Positions 1-8,743 of a stretch of 11,800 nt of DNA are shown here, one piece after another (positions within the stretch are counted from its first letter, which is position 1; each line of letters begins with the position of its first letter). Both the position numbers and the translations under genes were made by a program. The notes below the pieces were generated by a model. The model did not search any database and had not been told where the DNA came from. It saw only the letters and a list, made by a program, of their open reading frames with translations. Source of the DNA: Tetmemena sp. SeJ-2015 (Eukaryota; Ciliophora; Spirotrichea; Sporadotrichida; Oxytrichidae); assembly GCA_027382625.1 (NCBI GenBank), contig JAJKFJ010013157.1:1-11800 (forward strand), written 5' to 3'.

Positions 1-9
1 GACACTTTT

Positions 10-64
10 CTCAACTGCCAGGAAACTCATGATCTACAAGGGTAAAGCAGATAGATTATATATA
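10..64 (+). other. Probable gene segment (MDS) of a casein-kinase-1-like protein kinase, part after the catalytic loop
   Basis: The + strand reads (from 11) STARKLMIYKGKADRLYI with no stop. In casein kinase 1 proteins the catalytic loop HRDIKPxN is followed by a hydrophobic stretch of the type FLMGxGKKxNxVYIIDFG, and LMIYKGKADRLYI fits that place. The piece starts with the 10-bp sequence CTCAACTGCC (10-19), which recurs at 4311-4320 exactly after a HRDIKPEN-coding stretch. Joining the two at this repeat keeps one frame, although it leaves about four extra residues (STAR/K) against the family pattern. After about 64 the sequence becomes AT-rich without further kinase likeness, so the segment probably ends there. 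The expected DFG motif was not found in the window. The family call is an inference from short motifs. Confidence 0.45.
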
Positions 65-344
65 ACGTAAAACAACAGCAATTAATTTTAAAAAAAGTTT
101 TGCTAAATCAAGCTTAAATTAGTAATAGTACTGTCTATTATTTATTAATAAATGATCAATAAAAATTAGTATTAGAACTTTAATATTTTAAAATATACCA
201 AACTCATATATGACCAATAAATGATATTAGTTAAAAACTAATTTAATTTTAATATAAAAGAAGACTGAATTTCCATTTATTTTATATTAATTAATTAAAA
301 CCTAAATATATTCTTTAAAAATAATTTATTCCTCTATTTTCCTT
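65..344. other. AT-rich spacer, no gene seen
   Basis: This stretch consists mostly of A/T runs and short palindromic TTAATTAA-type words. I see no coding bias, RNA gene or ordered repeat in it. It contains the downstream flank of the first CxxC/coiled-coil gene. Confidence 0.6.
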
Positions 345-1241
345 TCAAATTCTCTATCGTTTGCCTAACTATTAGCCGTCAATATTATCTTGTTAGTGAT
401 GATTGTTATTAAGCTCTTACTTTTCTTAGTTTTATTCTTGAATAATATCGAGAACCTTTGGGGAAATATTATAGGGTTAGAAAGTTAAGTTGCCTACTTT
501 TAAAACTATCTCCTTAATTTTTGGGAGGATTTGCGCAGCATCTGATTCTAAAAACGCATTGTCTAGAATACTTTCAGATAAAACTCCTCCGGCTATGTAT
601 TTCCTACTCATTTCCTTTAATTACTGCTTAAATAATCGAGCTTCTAAAATTTGATCTTCTATTTTTTTCTATTCCTCTAGAGCTCTAGAATATATCTTAG
701 AAATTACTTCTGAAATATCCTTACTTATAATTGTAATTTAGATCTCTCAAATTCTATCTTAAAGTTTTTCAAATAAACCTTTTTGAAATATTTCTATTTA
801 TTAAACTTCATTTTAAGGTTGAAACTATTCTTTAAGTATTAAGTCCCCAAATAAATCAAGTTTAATTTGAGATTACAAGTTAGAGTTGGTTTCTTTCTGA
901 AGTTTCTCTGCCTCAGCAAAAACATTTTGCAAATTTTGAGCGAAGGAGTTGTATTCATCACTAAATTGATGCAAAATGTTCCCTTCGATTTCAAATATCT
1001 TTGAAGCACTTTTTCTTGCAAAATCTTTATTTTACCTAGTTTCATACAGATTTTCCAAAGTTTGATCGAAATAGCAAATCCAGCACATATAAGGAGCATT
1101 ATCAATCAAAGCCTCTTTTGCTATTCTTTGCAAGTAAGAATACATTTCTCTTTTAGTTTTGTAATGCTCATTACACACCTCTCTATATAGCAAGTAACTA
1201 GCTGACTGTTTCTTGCAAATAGTGCAAAATTCTATACTCAT
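345..1241 (-). CDS. CxxC/coiled-coil family protein, copy 1, with one in-frame TGA
   Basis: I do not recognise a named family. With TAA/TAG as Gln the frame from ATG 1241-1239 runs 298 codons to TGA 347-345, broken once by an in-frame TGA at 749-747. Cysteines C6-x2-C9, C23 and C53-x2-C56 (MCWICYF) form a likely zinc-binding head. The rest is Lys/Glu/Gln-rich and helical. Around residue 220 it reads GGVLSES followed by an amphipathic helix, matching GVLSKES in the 7301-8086 copy and GTLSEK in the 2154-3161 copy. The block ISKDI (residues ~170-180), downstream of the TGA, is shared with the last copy, so coding clearly continues past it. The TGA could be removed with a 21-nt segment (761-741) between two TAA triplets. 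It could also be a real disabling mutation. The tail is Asn/Gln-rich. Confidence 0.7.
747..749 (-). other. In-frame TGA inside CxxC/coiled-coil copy 1
   Basis: TGA lies in the reading frame at codon 165. Family-like sequence continues in the same frame on its far side. An ATTTGA direct repeat 22 nt apart (774-769 and 752-747) also brackets it, but removing that unit would shift the frame. Removal of 21 nt between TAA triplets would keep it. Confidence 0.7.
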
Positions 1242-2153
1242 TTATTAATTATATTTTATTTTCTATCTAATAATTATATAGGCAATTTGAATATTTAAAA
1301 GTTATTAATTATCATTGAAATTCAACTCAACTAATTTAAATTTAAATTTGTATGTTGCGAGGAGGAAACAATTTTATTCTATATGATTTATTGTGTTAAG
1401 AAAACAATTAATACTCTTATTAAATTTAATCTTAAATTGGAAATTAAATTACAGGAGATCTGCATTTATTTATTTTTGTTAAAATCATTTTCTTTATTAA
1501 ATTTTAATTTTTATAATCCTATTTATTAATACAAATTAAATTTATAGGATTTTTTTTTTACAATTGTTAAATTAAAATATATTACAAATTGAATATTTTA
1601 TCAAGTACTATCTACGAAATACTAACTAATATTTAAAAAAATTTTGTAGAGCCTCTACATATAATTTTTGATTAAATTATTTAAGATTTAGATATTATCC
1701 TTTTTTGATAGAATAAAAATTCTTTTTTAAATTTATATATTTTTTTTTACTGATGAGGTGCTTCTATAAAAGCAAATCTTAAAATATATATTATAAAATG
1801 ATAGTTTCAAAATGAGACGACTCTTTACTCTCAGTTAAATTCTCAATTTTCTATCAAATTTAGTATTTTAAAAAAAATTCGAATTATAAATTCAGCCAAC
1901 GAAAAACAACCTATTAGCCAAAAAATATACTTCAAGATATGGTAATTTTCAATGCATATTTATCGCTCCATCAAACAACTTACTTTTAACTTAAATTAAA
2001 AAAAAAAGATTTAATGAAAATTAAGTTAAAAATAAATACTTTTCTCCAATTATTATATTTAAAAATTACAAATTATTTTTCTTTTCTAGAAGCAAAGTCT
2101 GGTTATATAATTCAAAAGCTTCTTTTATTTACGGGAAAAGCTGTGTAAATCTA
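1242..2153. other. Long AT-rich intergenic region, no gene seen
   Basis: About 0.9 kb between two family copies, dominated by A/T homopolymers. Around 1740-1840 there is a slightly more complex stretch with a small TGCTT/AAGCA hairpin (about 1757-1772), without any recognisable gene. Promoters of the minus-strand gene to the left should lie just right of 1241, but no defined element is visible. Confidence 0.5.
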
Positions 2154-3161
2154 TCATTTTTAATTTGCACCATTAATTTCGGCATCTACTTGACCATTAT
2201 TCAAAAGATGAACTCTCTCAATTTCTTTTTAATCAACATTATTAAAGTCATTGTTACCTATATTATTTAAGAAATCGTTTGCATTGAGATCGTTCATTAA
2301 CTCTTCCTCTCCTTCATTTTAATGTTCATCCCCTCCTTAAACCTCCCTCTCTTCAAACTTAACATGCTTTTTGAAATCTTAAATTACAATTTATAATTAA
2401 GCCGAAATATTCTCAATTTTTTGCTTCAAAGTTTTGGCCTCTGATTTCTGAAAGGCAGCATTCAGCATCTTTTCTGAGAGAGTGCCGTATTCGATAAGTC
2501 TCTCACACTATTTAATTACCTCTTTCTGAAGATCATCAGAAATTTTTACTTCAGATTCTATTTCCCTAAGCTGCGTTTGTATGTTAGTCTGAGTCTCCAA
2601 TAGTGATCTATAGATCTCCTAGTTTATCTTTTATATATGAATTCTGTGGATCTTATCTTCCAAGTATTTCATTGATCCGATAAACTAAGAAGAAGATCTT
2701 TGCTTTGCCAATTCCTGTAGTTGGTTTTCGGGGTCTTCCACATCCTAGGGTTCCAGCTCTTTCATAAATTTGACTTTTATCTTTGCTTCTTTTTGTGAAT
2801 TGATTCTCTTCTGCTCTTCCTCAATTTGGATTAAGACTTATTTGACTTAGTTGAAACTTTGCTGATAGTCCTCACTGAATTTGAGAACCTATTTATCTTC
2901 AGCATGAAAAATCCTCATTGCAATTTGTCTTCCTTAATCAATAAAGTTCTAATTTAAATTGATGTAGAGTTGGAAGAGTTGCGCCTCAAAATAGCATTGC
3001 CAGCAATAAAACACTCCTCTTTTATTCTGTACTGCGCTTTGGATGCCAATGCAAACATTCTTAGCATCATCCCTCGTCTTGCAACTTATTTCGTTCAGTT
3101 CCAAAAACATAAACACTTCAACGTCCAGGATATTGCATTTCTGACAAGACAAGTACGCCAT
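2154..3161 (-). CDS. CxxC/coiled-coil family protein, copy 2 (intact, 335 residues)
   Basis: Unrecognised family. The frame is open from ATG 3161-3159 to TGA 2156-2154 with many TAA/TAG (Gln) codons and no TGA. The head has C6-x2-C9, C27, C37 and C53-x2-C56 (FYCWQCYF), with the outer cysteine pairs at the same residue numbers as in copy 1. That spacing suggests a treble-clef or zinc-ribbon-like domain. Residues ~70-290 are rich in Glu, Lys and Gln with heptad-like spacing, so coiled coil is likely. GTLSEK near residue 225 followed by LNAAFQKSE parallels LDNAFLESD of copy 1. The C-terminal ~60 residues are Asn/Asp-rich and look disordered (NDLNANDFLNNIGNND). There is no intron or IES-like interruption, unlike the TRM13 gene nearby. 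The start is the first ATG and places the CxxC as in the other copies. Confidence 0.82.
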
Positions 3162-4254
3162 TCTTCAAAATTAATTATTTTAATTTAAATTGCTCTCTTA
3201 TATTCTTATGCATTAACATTAGATTAAATATTTATAATCTATTTGACTCAGACTTCCTATTATTTAGTCTTTATTTATTTATAATCACTTAATTTCATAT
3301 ATATATATTTTTTTAAAAATCATAAATTTGATATCTTCAATATCTTTAGATTTAATTTTTAAGTCTCATAAATTAATTTTTATTAAACTTTTTTTCTCCA
3401 AGTTTAAAGTTTAGCATTAAATTATAAGGCCTATCTTTATAAATAATTTAAATAAAATAGAATAATTTTATTAAATTATCATTTAACTCGTTTGCCAGTC
3501 ATAATTTTATAGTACAAATATAAATATATTTTCTAAGTAACTTGATATGATTAAAATACTCTGCCTTTTTAATACTTAATAAATAATTTCCATACTTAAA
3601 TTCACAATCATTTAATTATTTTTAATTTTTCCCCTAAAATTTAATTGGCTTGTTTCTATAATTTATGTTTGAAAAGTAGTGAAATATAATGTGTTTTTAG
3701 GTCTTTACTGCAGATTGAGTATCCCTAAACAATTTAAATTAGTTTACATTAGGATGAGTCTCCTTTATTAATTACTGCTGTAATAAGTACTAGTAATTAA
3801 AAATCATTATATTTGCATTCCTTAATATTCTATTCTATGATTGAAGAGCATTTTTTTAAAAATAATAGCATTTAATATTATATTTTAGCATCTTTGAATT
3901 CAATGAGTAAGGTATCTAAAGTTTTAGAATTATTTTTTAGCTTATAATTAAGAAATATTAAAAAATATAAAAAAAAAGAATTAATTTATTTTCAAAACAT
4001 TAAATTAATTCGTAGAGCTCAATTGCTATAAAATCTTTCAAAGTAATTTGAATTTATGTCTCATATTCTTTATCTCTTTCCTAAAAGTGATTCTCTTTAC
4101 ATATGATTTTACCCACAATTTATCCATTTCCTTTCAAATTCTTGATTATGGTTTTTTGCTTAAAATATTGAATTATCATTATATGCAGGGAGTCTTTAAA
4201 TATCTTTTTTGATTAATTCTAATTTTTAAATTAATTAATTTAATATATTAACCT
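3162..4254. other. Long AT-rich intergenic region, no gene seen
   Basis: Over 1 kb with very low G+C. A less biased patch lies at about 3700-3790 (TTTACTGCAGATTGAG and ATGAGTCTCC words) and might be a short gene segment, but it is too short to assign. No RNA gene or repeat array is apparent. Confidence 0.5.
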
Positions 4255-4320
4255 TACCTCAATATAATGCAAAAGAAAGGAATTATTCACAGAGATATAA
4301 AGCCAGAAAACTCAACTGCC
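4255..4320 (+). other. Probable gene segment (MDS) with protein-kinase catalytic loop
   Basis: The + strand reads YLNIMQKKGIIHRDIKPEN. HRDIKPEN is the catalytic-loop signature of Ser/Thr protein kinases (catalytic Asp in HRD, Lys and Asn following). The preceding YLxxMQKKGII matches the helix before it (YIHSKxFIHRD in casein kinase 1). The piece is isolated. To its left is AT-rich DNA, and to its right the frame meets the 10-bp repeat CTCAACTGCC (4311-4320), after which kinase likeness stops. The same 10-mer opens the kinase-like piece at 10-64, so the two probably join during genome rearrangement. Its last nine bases overlap the stop codon of the minus-strand gene 4312-5235. No N-lobe, DFG or APE motif was found in the window. 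Confidence 0.65.
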
Positions 4321-4330
4321 TCTGCTTTAC
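4311..4330. repeat. Two abutting 10-bp repeats of the 10-51 segment ends, second one inverted
   Basis: CTCAACTGCC (4311-4320) equals 10-19. TCTGCTTTAC (4321-4330) is the reverse complement of GTAAAGCAGA at 42-51. The two words that bracket a 42-bp segment at the left edge of the window are thus side by side here, with the right-hand one flipped. Each match is exact over 10 bp and stops sharply. Confidence 0.75.
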
Positions 4331-5235
4331 TACTTCATTTATTTAATCAATTATAACAACCTTCTTTTTTCCTTAACTTTACTAAAGTAGTCTCTACTAG
4401 ACCTTTTTCTCCTTTTATTGATAGGATTTGAAGGTTCAGGAAAATCTTCAAGAACGAGTGGATATTTGTTTACTGAAATTACCAACAGATTGTATAGCTT
4501 TGCAACAAAATTCTATACTCTAGCTAAAATTTAAAACGATTCTGCTTCAGCAATTGATTATTGTAACTTATTCCCAGATATATCATAAAATATATGCTTA
4601 GTGCTAATATCATGGTCACTCATTCTATAATTTAAGAACATTCTTACGTGAGTCTCTATATTTTGTAACACTTTTAGCGATCTACTATATAGTAATGCTA
4701 CCGCTTACTAATATTCTCTATTGATTTCTTAATTCTAAAGACACTTTAAGCTGTTCTTGAGTTGTTCAGAAGTATTTTTTCTCACAATTACCACTTCATT
4801 ATCTTAATTCTAAGGTTAGAAAGAGCCTAGAGTTTCTTCTTCGAAGAATTCCAGCTTAAAAAATGATTTGGAGTTGGAATTATTTTGAATCTAGAATTTT
4901 TCAATCTCCTAGAAAGTTTATTATATTTTACAGGCTAGATTTTCGTAATTCTATTAACTTGAGTGAATAGATTAACTTTGCTTGATTTCTTAATATGAAT
5001 TTTCTACTTGTATAGATTAATCAGAAGAATCCATGTTGGCTTTTATGTCTTTGAGTGTTCTCTATATGTAGCAATCTTTGCAAACAAAGAAATTGTTTTC
5101 TCTTATGTCAAACGCCTTATTAACATAATACTAATGAAACTCTTGTTACTTGTTAAAACCTTGCTCATTTATTGAGCAAAAGTTATAATATAAATCGGAA
5201 GATTTCTTACAGTTATCGCAATTTTAGATACTCAT
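4312..5235 (-). CDS. CxxC/coiled-coil family protein, copy 3 (intact, 307 residues)
   Basis: Unrecognised family, third member. The frame is open from ATG 5235-5233 to TGA 4314-4312. It carries C6-x2-C9 (NCDNC), C20 and C52-x2-C55 (VCKDCY), so the head pairs keep the spacing of the other copies. The body is unusually rich in Gln, most of it encoded by TAA/TAG, and in Ser/Asn, and it is predicted largely helical. Near residue 205-220 the family motif region is recognisable only weakly (HDISTKHIF). The C-terminus is strongly basic (NKRRKRSS, then KEKRR), a possible nuclear localisation signal that copies 2 and 4 lack. There is no intron or IES-like break. Its stop codon falls inside the 10-bp repeat shared with position 10-19, which may mean the 3' end was set by a rearrangement. 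Confidence 0.75.
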
Positions 5236-5638
5236 TATTCTTATTATTCTTTAGATTAATTCGATTCATATAGCAACAACTTTGAATATTCAATTATCAA
5301 AGGGATTATCTTTCATTTAAACATTATACAACTTATTAGAAATTTTAATAATTCTATTTTATTAAATTTATGATAAATTTATTTTCAAAAAAAATAATTA
5401 TTGCAAATAAAATAGTTTAATCTTTCTAATTTAATTTATTAAATTAAATTTATTATTTAATTGATTCATTTTGCTAATAAAATATTATTTAAATTAATGA
5501 TAAATAACTTTTGATGATGGGAAGTAAAATTAAATTTTGAATGAAGCAAAATAATATTGTGAAAGAGAGGTGGTTGTATTGGAGAATAGAAGAGTTATCA
5601 TATTATTTTATAATAATTTATATTTAATAGAATAAGGG
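5236..5638. promoter_or_regulatory. Divergent AT-rich spacer between family copy 3 and the TRM13 gene
   Basis: About 400 bp separating two genes transcribed away from each other, so both 5' regulatory regions should lie here. It contains several palindromic words such as AATTTAATTTATTAAATTAAATTT-like runs near 5430-5455. A purine-rich, more complex stretch at about 5515-5605 precedes the TRM13 start. No specific promoter motif can be named. Confidence 0.35.
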
Positions 5639-7239
5639 ATGGAGTCATCTAATACTATAAAACCCTAGCCAAAAAGTAAAGCTATTTAGAAATCTCATAA
5701 AAAATAAAATGCAGGCAATTTAACTCTAGTTGAAAAATAATAAGCAAATCAAGAAAAGAAGAAAAAGATTAAAGAGCAGAAATAGAGTCAAGAAGGCAGA
5801 TGCAAATTCTTTAATGCTATGAAAGCCAGACATTGTGGATAGCCTTTAACTAAAGAAAGCACTCAGTTTTGCAGATTTCATATAAGTAAGATTTTCTGAG
5901 ATTTAAATGATTATAGTTGAAGAAAAGAGGAATGATGCAAACACTAATTAAAAAGATGAAATAGTTGCTTGTCCTCATGAACCAAAGTTTTACATCTAAA
6001 AATCAAAACTTGAAGACCATCTCAAAAGGTGTCCTAAGGTCAAGCATCAGTAAACCAATTTTGATATTTAATAACTTTTAGGAAAGAGTAACTTGATCAG
6101 CCATGGTTCAATCAAGGAATCAATGTTATGAACAAATAAATTCCAAACCCTAGATAAAATTAAACTCTTGATGAAGAAAGCAAACAATCTATTGCAGAGG
6201 ACTAAAATGTAATTCCAATCAAGTTTAGTATTAAGGATATTGATGAGGAGATAAGAGATACAATTATTAACAAAATTAACTCTACCTACGCTAAACTAAA
6301 AGAAGGTGTTGATCAATATCCTCAACTATCCTCTTTGTTTCAGGTTGATGAAATAGTTGATAGATTTTAGGCTTTTGCTGAGCAAATGATTTTAGAAGGA
6401 AAGTAAAAAGAACTGAGTGAGTTTTATAAGCATTCAAACCAGCAAAACAAGATTATTGACATCATGGAAAAGCATAATTTGATACTTACAAAAGAATAAT
6501 AGCAGTTGATGAAATAAGACATTTTGTATTTGGAGTTTGGGGCTGGAAGAGCTGGTCTCTCTTCATTTGTAGCCAAAAGATTAATTGAGTTAGAGAACTA
6601 CAAATAAAATGCTTTCTTAGTTGTTGATCGAGATACCAGAAGATTCAAGCTAGATAAGGAGTTTAAAGGTCTCTTTAGAAGTAAGAGAGAGAAAATGGAT
6701 ATTGCTCATTTTGATTTGAAAACTTATTGCCAAGCTAAATAAAAAAAAGAGGAAGCTTCGATATAAGATAGTATGATTATTTTTAAAAGAAGAGTTTTCT
6801 CTTATAAAGGACACTAAAATAATCTCAATTGCAAAACATTTATGTGGAGGAGCAACTGATTTATCCCTAACTAGTCTTTCTCTGCAAGACCCAAATAATG
6901 TAAAAGGAATATGCATAGCAACTTGTTGCCATCACTGCTGTGATGCTCCAACTTATGTTAATCTTAAATATCTATAAGATCTTGGATTTAATGAGGAAAG
7001 AGAATTAAGAATTCTGCCTAGAATATCTTCTTGGGGCATTAGTTAAAATCTAGTTAAGAAAAGAATAGGACTCAAAGTCAAGAGAATACTAGAATATGGA
7101 AGATGCCTCTTCATCGAACAAGAGTTAGGATTTAATTTGTTTTTAAATAGGAATGAAAGCTTTTACCTATCAATACTGTGATCCTATAACTGAAAGCCCT
7201 GAAAACACTCTTTTGATTGGAATAAAAGAATCAATCTGA
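5639..7239 (+). CDS. TRM13: TRM13-type tRNA:m4X modification enzyme (tRNA 2'-O-methyltransferase), interrupted germline form
   Basis: TRM13/TRMT13 enzymes methylate the 2'-O of residue 4 in certain tRNAs using S-adenosylmethionine. After removing 5886-5916, 6050-6081, a 22-nt segment at 6771-6792 (or 6765-6786) and 7126-7147, one frame of 497 codons remains from ATG 5639 to TGA 7237-7239. It shows a CCCH-type TRM13 zinc finger (C55, C66, C78, H81), then a U11-48K-like CHHC finger (C101, H103?, H117, C121). In this second finger the usual second-ligand His is not at the standard place. A methyltransferase core follows: LEFGAGRAG near 280, VVDRD near 308, the hallmark KHLCGGATDL near 371 and ATCCHHCC near 400. 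The terminal block EYGRCLFIEQELG then ...ESPENTLLIG is also typical. Order and length fit the family. Many Gln codons are TAA/TAG. Confidence 0.9.
5886..5916 (+). other. Intron 1 of the TRM13 gene (31 nt)
   Basis: It starts GTAAG and ends ATTATAG. It contains an in-frame TGA, and its removal joins HI to IEEKR in frame just ahead of the CHHC finger. It is a short, AT-rich GT-AG intron. Confidence 0.85.
6050..6081 (+). other. Intron 2 of the TRM13 gene (32 nt)
   Basis: It starts GTAAACC and ends CTTTTAG. Without removal the frame meets a TGA shortly after; with removal KHQ continues as KEQLDQPWF and leads into the conserved domain. Confidence 0.85.
6765..6792 (+). other. 22-nt interruption of the TRM13 gene: intron or IES
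   Basis: A 22-nt removal is required to carry the frame into KDTKIISIAKHLCGG. Two readings give the same length: a GT-AG intron 6771-6792 (GTATG...AGAAG), or an IES between AAGA repeats at 6765-6768 and 6787-6790. They predict IQDKFSLIKD or IQEEFSLIKD. The sequence alone does not decide. Confidence 0.75.
7126..7152 (+). repeat. IES-like 22-bp segment bounded by TAGGA direct repeats
   Basis: TAGGA occurs at 7126-7130 and 7148-7152. Deleting one copy plus the AT-only interior (22 bp) restores the frame from EQELG to MKAFTY and reaches the conserved TRM13 C-terminus. No GT-AG pair gives the right phase, which argues for DNA elimination with a 5-bp pointer rather than splicing. Confidence 0.75.
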
Positions 7240-7300
7240 AATATTCTATAAAAGAAAAGATAATTAATCATTCACTTAGTTTTAAAGAATTAATTAGAAA

Positions 7301-8086
7301 TCAATTTTAAGGATTATTCAAGAACTCTTATAGATTCAATCCATCTTGATAGATTTCTTCTAATCTATTAAAATCTTTCAATTAAAAATTGTCCTTGAAA
7401 GTTTTCTCGAAGGACTCTTTGCTTAAAACTCCAGAGTCCATTAACTGCTTACAATTCTTAAAGAATTCTCTTTATGCTTTCTCAATTTCTTGGCTGTCTA
7501 TTTTTTATTTTTCTATGAATTCTCTTATGTCTTTCAAAGTATCCTATAAAAACTAAGTAGTGATATCTTTAGAAATTTCATAAATTTTTGAATTAAGGAG
7601 TATAGTGTGTTATTTTAGAGTAAGAAACTTTCTGCCTAGTATTGGATCTTTTTCAACTTGATTGATGTAATATTCAGATATTGAGTGCCATTTTGATTTG
7701 AGCTTTGGAGAAATCTTCTCAATGACTAATTTTTAAGGCTCTTCCTTAGAAGTTTATTTGATAGGTTGTATTTTGCTCTCCTCTTATATCATAGCTATTT
7801 TAGCTTCAAAATTTTCCCTGATAAGAAGGATCTCCTGTTCTAAGTTTTATTCTATTGTCTTAATTTTGTTTTCTAAGTCTTAAATCCTCTAGGCTACGAA
7901 AGGGATTTTAAGGATTTTAAGTTTGTAGCAATTATCGCAAACTTACTCATAAGATGGAAAGTAAGTGTGAGAAGGACCAGATATCACTGCCTCTTCAGAT
8001 AGCTTCGAACAGTCCATTGGAATGAAGCATCTTAAGAAAGGTTAATTCGATTTGCAGTAACCACAATACATCTCTAACAAATTCAT
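7301..8086 (-). CDS. CxxC/coiled-coil family protein, copy 4 (intact, 261 residues)
   Basis: Fourth member of the unrecognised family. The frame is open from ATG 8086-8084 to TGA 7303-7301. The head has C8-x2-C11 (YCGYC), C20, C26 and C50-x2-C53 (VCDNCY). It is followed at residues ~65-115 by a long charged helix (IQDLENKIKTIEQNLEQEILLIRE region) with clear heptad spacing. ISKDI near 170 and SGVLSKES near 219, followed by FEKTFKDNF, align with copy 1 at almost identical residue numbers. No intron or IES-like break is needed. It lies tail to tail with the TRM13 gene, with only 61 bp between the stops. An in-frame Met six codons in (LLEMYC) could also start the protein; the upstream ATG is chosen because it is the first. 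Confidence 0.82.
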
Positions 8087-8341
8087 TTTTATTATTTTAA
8101 ATTATTAAATAATATCAATTTATATCTATAAATATTTAAATTATAGGATTATAAATATAATTCTTACAATCAAATCAAGTAACTCAATTATTATAGATGT
8201 AGATAGTAATTTTAAACTTAAATTTCAACAAAAAAACTATAATAATTAAAAATAGAAGATTAACTTGAAGTTTAAAATTTGATTTATAGTGGTTGAAAAA
8301 ATTTGAAGAATTTAGGGAGAATACAATCTTAAATTATTAAG
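8087..8341. other. AT-rich upstream region of family copy 4
   Basis: The roughly 250 bp hold A/T runs only. The promoter of the copy-4 gene is expected in it, but no element can be named. It ends abruptly at the GC-rich island. Confidence 0.4.
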
Positions 8342-8359
8342 TCTTTCTAATACTTACTA
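8342..8359 (+). repeat. Left inverted repeat of the GC-rich island
   Basis: TCTTTCTAATACTTACTA; it matches the reverse complement of 8744-8761 at 17 of 18 positions. Confidence 0.6.
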
Positions 8360-8743
8360 GTAAATACTAGGTAGTCTTCCAGCTTCCTCGCATCTCTTGA
8401 TCTGGTTTGCCTCAACAGGTGACTCTCTTGCTGAGTAACCTTTCACTGCAGATTCTCGGAGGTAATTTTCGCTATATCTGTCTTCAAGGCTAGGTAAGGG
8501 CTCAGCCTCTTGCTCTAAGACGAGGAGGAGTCCTCCATCTCTGCTCAAATCTTTACTTTCTAAAAGCGAGGTCTTCCTTATCCGCCTCTCACTCAGAGTG
8601 CTGGTGAATGGCGGCAGCAAGGAGCAACTCGGGAGGATTGGACGAGCTAGTCTCTCTGCCTTTTATGCCGCAGAGTTCTGCTAAAGTCTTGAAGTCTTTT
8701 GCCCGCTATCTTATCTGTTAACCTTGCCTTCCGTCTCTTTATG

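Noticed and set aside
839..1105. Minus-strand frame in another phase inside family copy 1
   Set aside because: It overlaps the CxxC gene that has conserved paralogs. It shows no family features and ends only because standard stops were assumed.
1749..1775. Hammerhead-ribozyme-like CTGATGAG followed by a TGCTT/AAGCA hairpin
   Set aside because: The required GAAA after stem II is absent (AAATC instead) and no cleavage-site stem is apparent.
2970..3188. Plus-strand frame opposite the CxxC head of family copy 2
   Set aside because: It is antisense to a gene whose cysteine spacing is conserved in three other copies, and it has no features of its own.
5886..6081. Treating the TRM13 breaks at 5886 and 6050 as IESs
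   Set aside because: Both have standard GT...TAG ends, correct phase and no useful flanking direct repeat, so introns are the simpler reading.
6650..6916. Minus-strand frame across the middle of the TRM13 gene
   Set aside because: It lies opposite the conserved methyltransferase core including HLCGGATDL; it is a shadow.
8357..8620. Minus-strand 87-codon frame in the GC-rich island as a gene
   Set aside because: It begins with TTG, not ATG. The frame extends on both sides without any Met, and other frames and the other strand are equally open.
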